A stretch of 64,000 bases of DNA, from positions 62,001 to 126,000 of the forward strand of contig JAUHXS010000003.1 in NCBI GenBank assembly GCA_030426955.1. The letters run 5' to 3'. Both the position numbers and the translations under genes were made by a program. The notes under the pieces were generated by a model. That model ran no database searches. It worked only from the letters and a program-made list of their open reading frames with translations, and was not told the DNA's origin. This DNA comes from Bacteroidia bacterium. GTDB taxonomy: Bacteria; Bacteroidota; Bacteroidia; Chitinophagales; JAUHXS01. Position 1 is the stretch's first letter. Each line of letters opens with the position of its first letter. Shown here piece after piece: positions 48,466 to 58,592 of the stretch.

Positions 48466-50469
48466 TTAATCAAGAAGACCTCTTTTCAAACATTCTGCTG
48501 CAGTATATCTCCCACCTTTATATAGTCCAATAACAAAGGCATCTTTGTAGCCCATATTCACAGCTTTATTTTTTATAGCCTCTGCTTCACTCAAAGAGTT
48601 GTATCTGCCTAATTCGAATCTTGTGATGCCATCAGCTAGTTTATTTGGTTTTATATCATCTATCTCTTTGAGATCATCATATTTAAACGTGGAGGCGCTT
48701 TTATATGCCGCCACTTGTACCGTAAATACAATATCTTCTTTTGACTTACCTCCATGCTTTTCAACAATTTCATCATAGCTTACACTATCTGTACCTCTAT
48801 CCTCGCTCTCAACGACAATAGTTTTATGCTCAATGTCAATCTTCGCTTTTAACTTCTTTGCTTTCAAATAATCCTCAGAGTATATTTGTATGTACTTGCT
48901 CAGCTCTGTAAAGCTATCTACATCTACCGTGCTAATGGTATCCCAGTAGGTTTCAAAATCCTCGACATCGATTGAAATGATAAAAGACTCGTTAAAAGGT
49001 AGAGTTACCAAAAATTTTCCTGTTTCTTCATTTGCTGTGTGTTGACTCAGAAGGTTCTTCTCCATGTCAAATACGGAAAGCAAGCCACCTCTGATGGTAT
49101 CGTTTGCTGTAACAATACCCTTTAATAAAACTAAGTCTACCGACTGGGTAGTTTGCAATAAACCAGGTGATACTAGATAAATATCATCTTCTCCATGTCC
49201 ACCTTCTCTATCAGAGGACAAATATCCATGTTTCCCATCTGCAGATACCACATAATAAATGTCATCAGCAGCAGTATTTACGGGATAGCCAACGTTGATA
49301 GGCATCCTCCATTCATCGTTTTTATCTTTTATAGAAGTAAAGATGTCAAAGTTGCCTATGCTATTATGCCCTTGCGAGGCATAGTACAATATTTTTCCAT
49401 TTGGGTGAATGAAAGGAGCATCATCATCATATTTGGTATTGATCTTATCACCCATATTTTGTGCCACACCCCAGTCTCCATCGGGTTCTTTATGAGAAAC
49501 ATATAAATCTTTGCCGCCATATCCATCAGGGCGATCACTTGCAAAATATAAAGTCAAGCCATCGGCAGACATGGTCACGCTTCCTTCCCAATACGCTGAA
49601 TTTATATTTTCATTTAATAGCTCAGGCTGAGACCACGTACTTCCTTTTAGGTGACTGATATAGATTTGACCGTTACTTTTACTTTTGTTGATATCACTTC
49701 GGTAAGTAAATAGTATTTGACCGTCTGCTGATAAAGCGATACTCGCATCGTGACCGATTGTATTAATGTTTTCTCCAAGTGGTTTAGCTCCCTCCCAAAC
49801 AGAATCTTTCTTATAGGACCTATATATGTCTTCGTAATAATCTCCATGCTCTGGGTCTGGATTGTAAAAGGCATCTTGCAATCCACCGATTGACTTCTCG
49901 CCTCTGTAGGTGAAAATCAAAACCTCTTCATCTGTAGAAATAACGGGTGCATACTCTCTGTATGGTGTATTGATCTTAGCTCCTAGGTTTGTTATTTTGA
50001 CGTCTATAGCATTTTCTAACAATTCCTCGCCATTTTTACAGTTTTCTATTAAACGCAATAGTCTCTCTTTTTTTTCAGTATTTTTCGTCTGATTTAGCGA
50101 GCTTTGAAATTGAACAATTGCTGAATCATATTGGTGTAGGGTCATATAGGCATACCCCATTAAATATCCAATATCTTCATAATCTTCTTTTTCTTTGGCT
50201 ACATCATGTAACAATGTAAGCGCTTTTTTCTTGTTAACGGATGAGCGCAAATAACATTCCGCTAAATCATATTTATAAGCATATTTCTTGGGATAGCGCT
50301 TAACGAGTTCCTCATAATACGGTACGGCTAGTCTATACTTTTTTTGATCTAAAAACTGTACTGCTGTCTTTTTTAATGTTCCATTTTTCATATCTGCTTG
50401 ACCCAAAAGTTTAAGCCATGGAAGTATGAATAGTAAGGACATTAAGAGTGCTGAAATAACTTTAGGCAT
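48466..50469 (-). CDS. PorE-like envelope protein: TPR + PD40 beta-propeller + regulatory-like domain + C-terminal SPOR
   Basis: TPR-like YRLAVPYYEELVKRYPKKYAYKYDLAECYL; PD40 repeats SADGLTLYFASDRPDGYGGKDLYVS; C-term FTVQVAAYKSASTFKYDDL...RFELGRYNSLSEAEAIKNKAVNMGYKDAFVIG. Confidence 0.82.
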   Translation of the reverse strand: MPKVISALLMSLLFILPWLKLLGQADMKNGTLKKTAVQFLDQKKYRLAVPYYEELVKRYPKKYAYKYDLAECYLRSSVNKKKALTLLHDVAKEKEDYEDIGYLMGYAYMTLHQYDSAIVQFQSSLNQTKNTEKKERLLRLIENCKNGEELLENAIDVKITNLGAKINTPYREYAPVISTDEEVLIFTYRGEKSIGGLQDAFYNPDPEHGDYYEDIYRSYKKDSVWEGAKPLGENINTIGHDASIALSADGQILFTYRSDINKSKSNGQIYISHLKGSTWSQPELLNENINSAYWEGSVTMSADGLTLYFASDRPDGYGGKDLYVSHKEPDGDWGVAQNMGDKINTKYDDDAPFIHPNGKILYYASQGHNSIGNFDIFTSIKDKNDEWRMPINVGYPVNTAADDIYYVVSADGKHGYLSSDREGGHGEDDIYLVSPGLLQTTQSVDLVLLKGIVTANDTIRGGLLSVFDMEKNLLSQHTANEETGKFLVTLPFNESFIISIDVEDFETYWDTISTVDVDSFTELSKYIQIYSEDYLKAKKLKAKIDIEHKTIVVESEDRGTDSVSYDEIVEKHGGKSKEDIVFTVQVAAYKSASTFKYDDLKEIDDIKPNKLADGITRFELGRYNSLSEAEAIKNKAVNMGYKDAFVIGLYKGGRYTAAECLKRGLLD

Positions 50470-50620
50470 AACTTTAAGTTACAAATCTTTTTAAGATTAA
50501 GCGTTTAAAAGGCATGAAATAATACTGTCTTCTGAGATATTATTACTTAAGCAAACAAATTTTTGTCGCTACAGATATGGGAATAACAGTATTTTTTGCT
50601 CAAGAATTGGTATAATATGC

Positions 50621-50628
50621 TAACTTTG
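50621..50628 (+). promoter_or_regulatory. -7 box TAACTTTG upstream of tRNA-Ser
   Basis: Matches TAnnTTTG; 11 bp before the tRNA 5' end; TTTG at a 22-bp spacing upstream. Confidence 0.55.
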
Positions 50629-50639
50629 TTTTGTTCCTT

Positions 50640-50730
<91 letters not shown>

Positions 50731-50731
50731 G

Positions 50732-50935
50732 AGAATTAATTCTTGAATTTTCTGAAATGAAATCAGATGAAGCTTGATTCAAAATGATTGAATGAAAGAA
50801 AATAAATTGCTTTGCAATTTTCTCAAGAATTGATTTTGACCTTGTGAGCATATGTTCAATGTTATTAATCCCGCCCTCTCTCCATCAAGTCTAGGGGTAT
50901 TTCAACCCTACAACTATATCCTCTGAGCTATTTTC
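50732..50935. repeat. tRNA-Ser 3'-end copy, hairpins and an antisense tRNA-like fragment downstream of tRNA-Ser
   Basis: AATCCCGCCCTCTC at 50867-50880 duplicates tRNA 50712-50725; AATTCTTGA/TCAAGAATT inverted repeat (50738-50746/50823-50831); AAATTGC-TTT-GCAATTT at 50804-50820; antisense TAGCTCAGAGGATATAG...TAGGGTTGAAATACCCCTA. Confidence 0.6.
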
Positions 50936-51067
50936 AGAATGTAAAAATAAAATGCATAATATTATGAATTACATAAACTTATTACTTTAAGTGACCTTTT
51001 CCAAGCCAAAGACAGGAGGTGTTTTTATTGGCAAGAATTGTACTTAAGCGTTATTTTATTCCCATAA

Positions 51068-52090
51068 ATGGAGCATATGAAATTTTTTTTATCCATCATA
51101 CTAGTAATTATACTCACTGTTTTTCAAGGAATCTGTCAAAACCTTGTGCCCAACCCCAGTTTTGAAAATATGCAAGATTGTCCTCTAGAGTATTACAACT
51201 TTGAATTGGTAGACGACTGGTTTGCTACGACACGAGGAACACCCGATATATTTCATGCTTGTGGAAACAATACAACTGGAATACCCGATAATAGGTGGGG
51301 CAATCAAGAAGCAAGAACAGGGGATGCTTTTGCGGGGTTATATACTTATGCGGTATTTAATGATACAGCTTCTGCAAGAGAGTATATGTCTTGCAAACTT
51401 AACGAAACGCTCGTCATTGGAAAAAAATACGAATTTAAAATACATTTTAATAAGCCTGATGTTTTTAATTGGGCAAGTAAAGATATTAATATCTATTTTT
51501 CTGAAAATTCACCTGAAACAATCTATGGCTCAATACTAGGGGCAATACCTGAGCAGCCTATCGTTTCCAATGAGACAACTTTCGGCTTAAATGATGGCTG
51601 GGAAGAGCTGACCTTCATCTTTGAAGCTGATAAGGAATATGAGTATCTAACAATAGGAAATTTTAAAGAAAATAGCGAAACTGAAAGATCTCAGGTAAAT
51701 AACAATTTATCAGGTCCTGGGTTTAATGGGGATAATGCCTATTTCTACATAGATGATATTTCATTAGAAATGATTGAGGATAGTGTAGAGGAAGATTCGT
51801 CCAATGCAATAGAACCGCATTTTTTTATTCCCAATGTGTTTTCTCCTGATAATAACGGTATAAATGACCTCTTTGCGCTAAGACATAATGAGAGCGTTGT
51901 TGATTATGATATCATAGTACATGATAGGTTCGGGAATATTATCACACAAGTTAGCCCTGGAATAGCCTGGAATGGAAAAGATAATTTAGGGCATACATAT
52001 CCGAGTGGCACATATGTGTATCAAGGCCAAATTTATTTTTTGAATAAGGAGGCTAAGAGGATAAGGGGAACAATATCTTTAATTCAATAA
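51068..52090 (+). CDS. Secreted protein with CHU_C (T9SS type B) C-terminal domain
   Basis: NLVPNPSFENMQDCP start; C-term FIPNVFSPDNNGINDLFALRHNESVVDYDIIVHDRFGNIITQ. Confidence 0.88.
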   Translation: MEHMKFFLSIILVIILTVFQGICQNLVPNPSFENMQDCPLEYYNFELVDDWFATTRGTPDIFHACGNNTTGIPDNRWGNQEARTGDAFAGLYTYAVFNDTASAREYMSCKLNETLVIGKKYEFKIHFNKPDVFNWASKDINIYFSENSPETIYGSILGAIPEQPIVSNETTFGLNDGWEELTFIFEADKEYEYLTIGNFKENSETERSQVNNNLSGPGFNGDNAYFYIDDISLEMIEDSVEEDSSNAIEPHFFIPNVFSPDNNGINDLFALRHNESVVDYDIIVHDRFGNIITQVSPGIAWNGKDNLGHTYPSGTYVYQGQIYFLNKEAKRIRGTISLIQ

Positions 52091-52092
52091 CA

Positions 52093-52599
52093 TTACCGAA
52101 CGTGATGAAGGTGAGTTGACCTATAGCACCCCTGTAGCTTTGTATAGGAAATAGCAGTAACTTTATTGCCATCCATCACTAGCTCTAAATCCCAATCTAC
52201 TCCGTCAATAAAAATTCTGGAAAAAAAAGTATCTCCTGCTGCCGATTGTCCCTTGAAAACATCGTAGGCAAAATACTCTCGATCTTTCACACTCCATTGA
52301 TTACCAAAAATGTCAGTAGTTTGGTATTCATAATCAAAGTACCCATAAAAAGGTCTTGTGGTTCCTGCGACATCAGGACCGTCAATCGCTTTTTTTCCAG
52401 TAAAAACTAATGTTCCAGGATTGCTCACAGAAAAAGAAACACCATCAGGTGAGTTTTGACAACCTTGTACATTGTTGAGTATCATTTCATATTTTTCAAT
52501 CTTATACTTGCCCTTGATTTCTCTTTCTAGTATACGTTCTTTGGAGCAAGAGTATAGTACAAAAATTGTGGTAAATAGTAGTAAGGTAAATCTTATCAT
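52093..52599 (-). CDS. Hypothetical lipoprotein
   Basis: Signal peptide with lipobox VLYSCSKER; no recognised domain. Confidence 0.65.
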   Translation of the reverse strand: MIRFTLLLFTTIFVLYSCSKERILEREIKGKYKIEKYEMILNNVQGCQNSPDGVSFSVSNPGTLVFTGKKAIDGPDVAGTTRPFYGYFDYEYQTTDIFGNQWSVKDREYFAYDVFKGQSAAGDTFFSRIFIDGVDWDLELVMDGNKVTAISYTKLQGCYRSTHLHHVR

Positions 52600-52604
52600 G
52601 ACTG

Positions 52605-53030
52605 TTATTTTGATAGGTAATATTTAGTACTAGGTGTTCCCCCATCCTTAAAAATGAGTACCTTCTTTGTCATTAATTCTATAAATAAACCATTTGGACG
52701 TCCATCTTTTGCATATAAAGTAAAAACCATATCTGTTGAACCCTCAAAAAAATCATATCCAAGAACTTCTTCAGCACCTTTGTCATCTGTGTAGGTAACT
52801 TCTTGAACCTGATTATTATTTACGACGTAAGTGTAATCTTCAAGTTGAAAGTCTTTCTTTGTAAATTTGAAAGTGCCTGCATCTTCAGCTACTGTGTCGT
52901 TGTATATCACTTTATCAATGTTCCATTTCCCTATAATTGCTTTACGAGCAGTCTTTTCCTTGTCTTTGCTACAGCTAGTAAAAAGCACAATAAATCCAGC
53001 AAAGGCAATAAAAAAAATCCTTTTAGTCAT
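52605..53030 (-). CDS. Lipocalin-like lipoprotein
   Basis: Lipobox LFTSCSKDK; GKWNIDKVIYNDTV resembles Bacteroidota lipocalin-like lipoproteins. Confidence 0.65.
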   Translation of the reverse strand: MTKRIFFIAFAGFIVLFTSCSKDKEKTARKAIIGKWNIDKVIYNDTVAEDAGTFKFTKKDFQLEDYTYVVNNNQVQEVTYTDDKGAEEVLGYDFFEGSTDMVFTLYAKDGRPNGLFIELMTKKVLIFKDGGTPSTKYYLSK

Positions 53031-53381
53031 AAAATCACTTTAAATAATGAAAAACAGTCGTTAAACTGCAATCTATATAATGGGAGTCAAACATAAAATA
53101 TTTCTATTATATAGATCGAGGTAAAACGGAGCAAAATTAAGCTATTTAACTTATTTTTTCTATAAAATAAAGCTGGGAGATTTAAAATGAGAAATCTAAT
53201 AATTGCTTGTATCAGAGCTAGTATTAAGTAGGCTAGTTTTCTAAATATAAATATTTGTAAATCAATACTAATATGGTTCGAGGAGGTTAATTGAAGCCTG
53301 ATAGTATCGATTAATTAGAGTTTTTATATAGCTCATTTATATTTACCTTGCTTGTATAATACAAAACATAAGTAAAAGGGT

Positions 53382-54275
53382 ATGAAACAAAAAATTAAAT
53401 TAGCAACTACGATACTCTTATGCTTTGTAGTTTTTTCTTGTAAAAAGGAAAAAACTGTTGTTCCTGAAGATATTTCAGACCAACCTATCGTGCTAGGCTG
53501 TTCTGATGAAGCTGCTTTAAATTACAATGCTGATGCAAATATGAATGAAGGCTGTATTTATCAATCCGACATAAAAGCTGAGCAAAAGGCATTGGGTATT
53601 TATTTTACAAGTACAGGCTGTCCGAGCTGTGGAGGTGGAGGAACGGCTGCGTTTCAAACCATTGTAGATAATAATTCGCCAGATGTCATTCCAATATCAG
53701 TTCATGTAAAATATGGAGACCCCTATATTCTAGAGGAGTCTGATGAATTAGCTAGTATCATTGGATATGGATTTCAAACACCATACTATTTTATAGGAGA
53801 ATACGACGTTATGGTAATATCTGGAGGGACGATACATATGTCACAAGTTCTTACCAAAGCTTCAAACAGGGTAGCGTCAATTGTTAATAATGATCCCATT
53901 ATTAGCTCAACCAGTAAATTGGTTTTTGAAGATACCATTTTAAGGGTGTACTATGTTGCTGAGTTTTTACAATCGGTAGAAGGGCAGTATTCTATAGCAG
54001 TCTATTTATTAGAAGATGAAACGGTCTACCCACAATCTAATGGAAGCACTGATCCATACTACCATCAGTATGTATGGAGTGTCGCAATAAATGGAACTAT
54101 AGGGGAAAGTATAGTTGAAAATGGATCAGAGGTAGGTCAAACTTTTGTGGGAAGCAAGACTATTGAGTTTGAAAAAAGATGGAATGCCAACAATCTATAT
54201 GCGATCACTGTTATCTGGAAAGATGGAGAAGAAATAGTCAATGTTTCTAAATCCAGTGGCAACAGTCTTTTGTAG
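53382..54275 (+). CDS. Omp28-like / thioredoxin-fold lipoprotein
   Basis: Lipobox FSCKKEK; GCSDEAALNYNADANMNEGCIY motif; FTSTGCPSCGGGG then an Omp28-like body. Confidence 0.65.
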   Translation: MKQKIKLATTILLCFVVFSCKKEKTVVPEDISDQPIVLGCSDEAALNYNADANMNEGCIYQSDIKAEQKALGIYFTSTGCPSCGGGGTAAFQTIVDNNSPDVIPISVHVKYGDPYILEESDELASIIGYGFQTPYYFIGEYDVMVISGGTIHMSQVLTKASNRVASIVNNDPIISSTSKLVFEDTILRVYYVAEFLQSVEGQYSIAVYLLEDETVYPQSNGSTDPYYHQYVWSVAINGTIGESIVENGSEVGQTFVGSKTIEFEKRWNANNLYAITVIWKDGEEIVNVSKSSGNSLL

Positions 54276-54284
54276 TTCTAAGTC

Positions 54285-55436
54285 TTATTGTGACTTAATA
54301 TTGGTCGTAAATGTTTTGTCACATAAATTGATGTTAATTTGTTGCCCAACTTCATACCCCTTTTCTAGAATTTCTTCCCTTTTGGGGAGCAATAATCGGA
54401 GCTTACTAAGCTGTAATTCAATAATTTCTTTTTCAGGAGAGATCTCTTTTAAGTTTTCATATCGATCTACTGCAATAAAATATTGCGCGGTTTTCCCCCA
54501 AGTGCTATCTAATACACAGTTTAGGTCTGGATAAGCATATATTAGTGCACTATCAACGTTGTTGATGGCAAAGTAAAAAGACGCTATATCAAAAGCAATA
54601 CTATCTTTTTGCTCTTTAGCATATAAATCAAGAGAAACTGACTTGAAAACAATTTCCTCTCTACAGTGTTGTTTTTTCAAAGTGTATTGAAACTTTTGTA
54701 ATAAGTGAATGTCTTCAGGGTACTTTTCGTAGCTATCCATAAAAGCTGTTTTTACTGTTTCACAAGAGTTCAACACTTTTTGTTTTTGAGCAATATTGAT
54801 CATCTCTTCTCTAACTTCTTTATATTGATCTGTCTTTTTATTTTCTTGAACTACGTTATATGCCACTACTTCATTTACTTCTGAAATTGCTTTTAAGAGT
54901 TCTACTTGATCAATCTTTTTCTGCTTAAACTCAATAAGGTGCATTTTAAAATAGATCAGCAACACCTCATGTCTGGATGCATTTCCTTCTAGTTCAACCG
55001 ACCCTTTTGCGGCATCAAAGATTTCATCATAATATTTAGAATTGAGTCTTCGCTCAAATAATTCCATCGCTTTTAGCCCTAAGACTTTGCCCTCATTTCC
55101 AAAATATTTAATCCTTTGGTCAAATATCATAAATAAGGTATCTTCCAGTTCATGCCTTAGATACCCATTTACTCCTTTTTCAAGCATGAATTTTATAATG
55201 TTTACTCCCCCGTCATATATTTTCTCATCACATTTAGGTGCATATTTAAATAACCAAGACCATCTGGGATATGCCTTTTCGTAGTTTTTGTTGAACAAGT
55301 AAAACTCATTGTAAATTCGGTATATATTTTGGGCCAACTCAGGATCTTTTGTTCCCCATCTATCCGACTTATCATTTGAGTTGCTACTAAATGATATTAG
55401 GATCAAACTCATAAAAAAAAACCAACTTTTCATCAT
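54285..55436 (-). CDS. Hypothetical secreted helical (TPR-like) protein
   Basis: 383 aa with signal peptide; largely helical; no family recognised. Confidence 0.6.
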   Translation of the reverse strand: MMKSWFFFMSLILISFSSNSNDKSDRWGTKDPELAQNIYRIYNEFYLFNKNYEKAYPRWSWLFKYAPKCDEKIYDGGVNIIKFMLEKGVNGYLRHELEDTLFMIFDQRIKYFGNEGKVLGLKAMELFERRLNSKYYDEIFDAAKGSVELEGNASRHEVLLIYFKMHLIEFKQKKIDQVELLKAISEVNEVVAYNVVQENKKTDQYKEVREEMINIAQKQKVLNSCETVKTAFMDSYEKYPEDIHLLQKFQYTLKKQHCREEIVFKSVSLDLYAKEQKDSIAFDIASFYFAINNVDSALIYAYPDLNCVLDSTWGKTAQYFIAVDRYENLKEISPEKEIIELQLSKLRLLLPKREEILEKGYEVGQQININLCDKTFTTNIKSQ

Positions 55437-55454
55437 CTTTTTTACCTTTATAAT

Positions 55455-56066
55455 ATGCGTAAGTATTGGATAGCAATTATAGTTATTATTTCAGTTTTTT
55501 TACTGATTTACGTTTTTAGATATCCACTTCTACGACAAATCGGTAAAGGTTTGATGTATGAAGATGAATTGGAGCAAGTAGATGCTCTATTTGTATTGGG
55601 AGGTGGTGCATTGCATAGAGGAAATGAAGCAGTAAAAATATATAATGATGGTTTTGCCCCATATATATATTGTACGAGTGGTAATTTTTCTCAAGACTTA
55701 GAGTCTTTAGGCATTCGCTACTACGAAAGTGAAATTTCTAGAATGAATATTGTTCGACAAGGTATTCCCGAAGAAAGTGTTGTTGCATTGAGAACTGGAA
55801 CAAGCACGGCAGAGGAGTCAGACACGATACTTAACTTCTGCAAAGCCAACCAAATTGAAAGCTGTATTGTTTTATCCTCTAGGTTTCATACTGGGAGAGT
55901 AAAGTCTGTTTTTAAGAACAAGTTTGAAGATGAGGGAATTAAAATCATTATTCGTGGCGCGCCAAGCCTATTGTATGATGAAGCCAACTGGTGGAAAGAT
56001 GAGCGAGGACTCATTATGGTGAACAATGAATATGTAAAGAAGTTGTACTATTTAGTGAAGTATTAA
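55455..56066 (+). CDS. YdcF/SanA-type DUF218 membrane protein
   Basis: VDALFVLGGGALHRGNEAVKIY...GTSTAEESDTIL...VLSSRFHTGRVKSVFKN. Confidence 0.85.
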   Translation: MRKYWIAIIVIISVFLLIYVFRYPLLRQIGKGLMYEDELEQVDALFVLGGGALHRGNEAVKIYNDGFAPYIYCTSGNFSQDLESLGIRYYESEISRMNIVRQGIPEESVVALRTGTSTAEESDTILNFCKANQIESCIVLSSRFHTGRVKSVFKNKFEDEGIKIIIRGAPSLLYDEANWWKDERGLIMVNNEYVKKLYYLVKY

Positions 56067-56113
56067 GCAAATTACTTCAAGCATATAATAACAAAAAAGG
56101 TTTTAATATTATA

Positions 56114-56214
56114 TGTCATTTCGACGTTAGGAGCAACCTGCCTTGCCGGCAGGCAGGTCTAACTTCATTATTCAATAATGATTTTTCTCCGCCAAGTGGC
56201 GGATCAAAATGACA
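56114..56214. repeat. Intergenic composite palindromic repeat (outer IR TGTCATTT/AAATGACA)
   Basis: Outer 8-bp IR 56114-56121/56207-56214; internal ACCTGCC/GGCAGGT, CATTATTcAATAATG and CCGCCA-AG-TGGCGG hairpins. Confidence 0.75.
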
Positions 56215-56234
56215 AAGACTTGACTTAAAAACTA

Positions 56235-57251
56235 ATGAATATAAAAACTCCCCTCATTTCAATAATAATGGCGGCAAAAGATACAGCACGTTATTTGCCA
56301 GATTGTCTAGATTCTATTGTTAATCAAACCTATCAAAATTGGGAGCTTATTGCTGTTAACGATCATTCAAGTGATGCTACTCCAAGCATTCTAAAGTCTT
56401 ATTCAGAAAAAGACAATAGAATCAGATATTACGATAGCGACACCCCTAAACTAAATGGTACTTTAAAGTTTGCCTGGCAATATGCCCAAGGCGAGTTGAT
56501 CAACCGAATGGATTCAGACGACAAGATGCCACTTGATAAAATTGAATCGATGGTTGAAGAATGGCAAAGGCATGGTAAAGGTCATGTGGTTGCTGGTGGA
56601 ACAGAACATTTTGTTGATGAAGGAGAAGTAGGTGGCGGCTTTAGAAGATATGAACAGTGGCTTAATAATGTAGCAAAGAATGAAACCCATTACGAAGAGA
56701 TCTATAAAGAATGTGTTATCCCCTCACATAGTTGGATGATTCACAGAGATGATTTTGAGACACTTGGCGCATTTAATCCTGATGTATATCCTGAAGATTA
56801 CGATCTGTGTTTTCGGTTTTATAAGGCTGGCATGAAAGTAGTTGGAATGGATAAGGTTTTGCATTTCTGGAGAGATCGATCGGAGCGAATATCTAGAACA
56901 TGGGATTGTTATAAAGACAATCGCTATCTATGGTTGAAACTGAAATATTTTTATGAGTTAGATCGGGATAAAAGTCGGCCATTAGTCATTTGGGGAGCAG
57001 GGCGAAACGGCAAAGATATGGTCAAGCAGGTTTTAGAATATGAAAAAGATATCCACTGGGTATGTGATTCTGAAAACAAGATTGGAAAGGATATCTATGG
57101 CATTAAAATGCAATCGATTGAGTCTGTCGTGCAATTAGAAAATCCACAAATATTGATTCTCGTCGCATCACCTGATGCTAGTATTGAGATTAGGCGCCAA
57201 CTTGAAGAGTGGGGTAAGTTGCCAAGGAAAGATTATTGGTTCTTTTTATAA
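56235..57251 (+). CDS. Family 2 glycosyltransferase with C-terminal Rossmann-like domain
   Basis: ISIIMAAKDTARYLPDCLDSIVNQTYQNWELIAVNDHSSD, INRMDSDDKM; C-term RPLVIWGAGRNGKDMVKQVLEYEKDIHWVCDSE. Confidence 0.9.
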   Translation: MNIKTPLISIIMAAKDTARYLPDCLDSIVNQTYQNWELIAVNDHSSDATPSILKSYSEKDNRIRYYDSDTPKLNGTLKFAWQYAQGELINRMDSDDKMPLDKIESMVEEWQRHGKGHVVAGGTEHFVDEGEVGGGFRRYEQWLNNVAKNETHYEEIYKECVIPSHSWMIHRDDFETLGAFNPDVYPEDYDLCFRFYKAGMKVVGMDKVLHFWRDRSERISRTWDCYKDNRYLWLKLKYFYELDRDKSRPLVIWGAGRNGKDMVKQVLEYEKDIHWVCDSENKIGKDIYGIKMQSIESVVQLENPQILILVASPDASIEIRRQLEEWGKLPRKDYWFFL

Positions 57252-57369
57252 TATTGATAAACCGTATAAAAATTCAGCACTGAATAATAAGTCTGATCCA
57301 TAAGACATCTTAAATAGCTAAATAATATAATATTTGGTTATTTAAAAATCCTTTTATTATATTTATGGC

Positions 57370-58491
57370 ATGATTAGTAGAACTATTACTCCCATAATCC
57401 AAAAGAAAATAGGTAGAGGTAAGGCAATAATGATAATAGGACCTCGGCAAGTAGGTAAAACTACCTTGATAATGAGTCAACTTGAAGGGGAAGAATATAA
57501 ATTTTTTGATGGCGATGACCCTTCAGTGCGAGCTGAACTAGATATGCCAAATACAGAGAAGATACGTCAGCTAATAGGGGATAAAAAGATTGTTTTTGTA
57601 GATGAGGCACAACGGATAAATGGAATTGGGTTAACCCTAAAGATTATAATTGACCAGTTCAAAGATGTTCAGCTATGGATAAGCGGTTCGTCATCTTTTA
57701 ATTTATTTAATGAACTAAATGAACCTTTGACAGGAAGGAAATGGGAGTATGAACTATATCCTATAAGTTGGGAAGAATATGAAAACCACGTTGGTTATTT
57801 AAAAGGGCAGCAGAGCTTAGAAAATAGATTAATCTATGGAATGTATCCAGACGTTATCAATAACGACAAGGGAGAAGAAAAAGAAGTGCTAAAAAATCTG
57901 GTAAATAGCTATTTGTATCGTGATATTTTATCACATGGTGAAATTAGGAAACCTGAAATTTTAGAAAAACTTGTTCAAGGCCTAGCGCTACAAGTAGGTA
58001 GTGAAGTGAATTATAACGAATTAAGCCAGTTAGTATCTATATCAAAGGATACGGTTCAACGGTATATTGACATCCTTGAAAAGGGATATGTTCTTTTTAG
58101 GTTAAGATCATTTAATCGAAATGTAAGAAATGAAATAAAACAAGGTCGAAAGATATACTTTTACGATAATGGAATCAGAAATGCAGTAATAGGAGAATTT
58201 GGGGGGTTGAGCACAAGGAGAGACGTTGGCATATTGTGGGAAAACTTTCTTATTTCGGAACGAGTAAAACAAAATAGTTATAAGTTAACATTTGCTAAGT
58301 CGCACTTTTGGAGAACTATGCAACAACAAGAAATCGACTATGTAGAGCAAAATGGACTAAGCTTGACAGCATATGAATTTAAGTGGAATTCAAAACTAAA
58401 AGGCAAATTTTCAAAGACCTTCTTAAAGTCCTACGATGCAGAGAGTAAATTAATAAATAGAGAAAATTTTAGAGAATTTGTTGTACTGTAA
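57370..58491 (+). CDS. ATP-binding protein, AAA_14/DUF4143 type
   Basis: GPRQVGKTTLIMSQL, KIVFVDEAQRI, QLWISGSSSFNL, LTGRKWEYELYPISWEEY; C-term DUF4143-like. Confidence 0.92.
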   Translation: MISRTITPIIQKKIGRGKAIMIIGPRQVGKTTLIMSQLEGEEYKFFDGDDPSVRAELDMPNTEKIRQLIGDKKIVFVDEAQRINGIGLTLKIIIDQFKDVQLWISGSSSFNLFNELNEPLTGRKWEYELYPISWEEYENHVGYLKGQQSLENRLIYGMYPDVINNDKGEEKEVLKNLVNSYLYRDILSHGEIRKPEILEKLVQGLALQVGSEVNYNELSQLVSISKDTVQRYIDILEKGYVLFRLRSFNRNVRNEIKQGRKIYFYDNGIRNAVIGEFGGLSTRRDVGILWENFLISERVKQNSYKLTFAKSHFWRTMQQQEIDYVEQNGLSLTAYEFKWNSKLKGKFSKTFLKSYDAESKLINRENFREFVVL

Positions 58492-58531
58492 TGTGCTAGA
58501 TATCAGACAGCTTCATGATTAATGAAAACAT

Positions 58532-58554
58532 TAAAGTCTTAATGACTTTATTTT
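58532..58554 (+). terminator. Hairpin TAAAGTC-TTAAT-GACTTTA followed by TTTT
   Basis: 7-bp stem plus short T-run downstream of the AAA_14 gene. Confidence 0.5.
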
Positions 58555-58592
58555 GCATTTAGATCTTTGATTGCTGACCTATTTAGTAGCGC

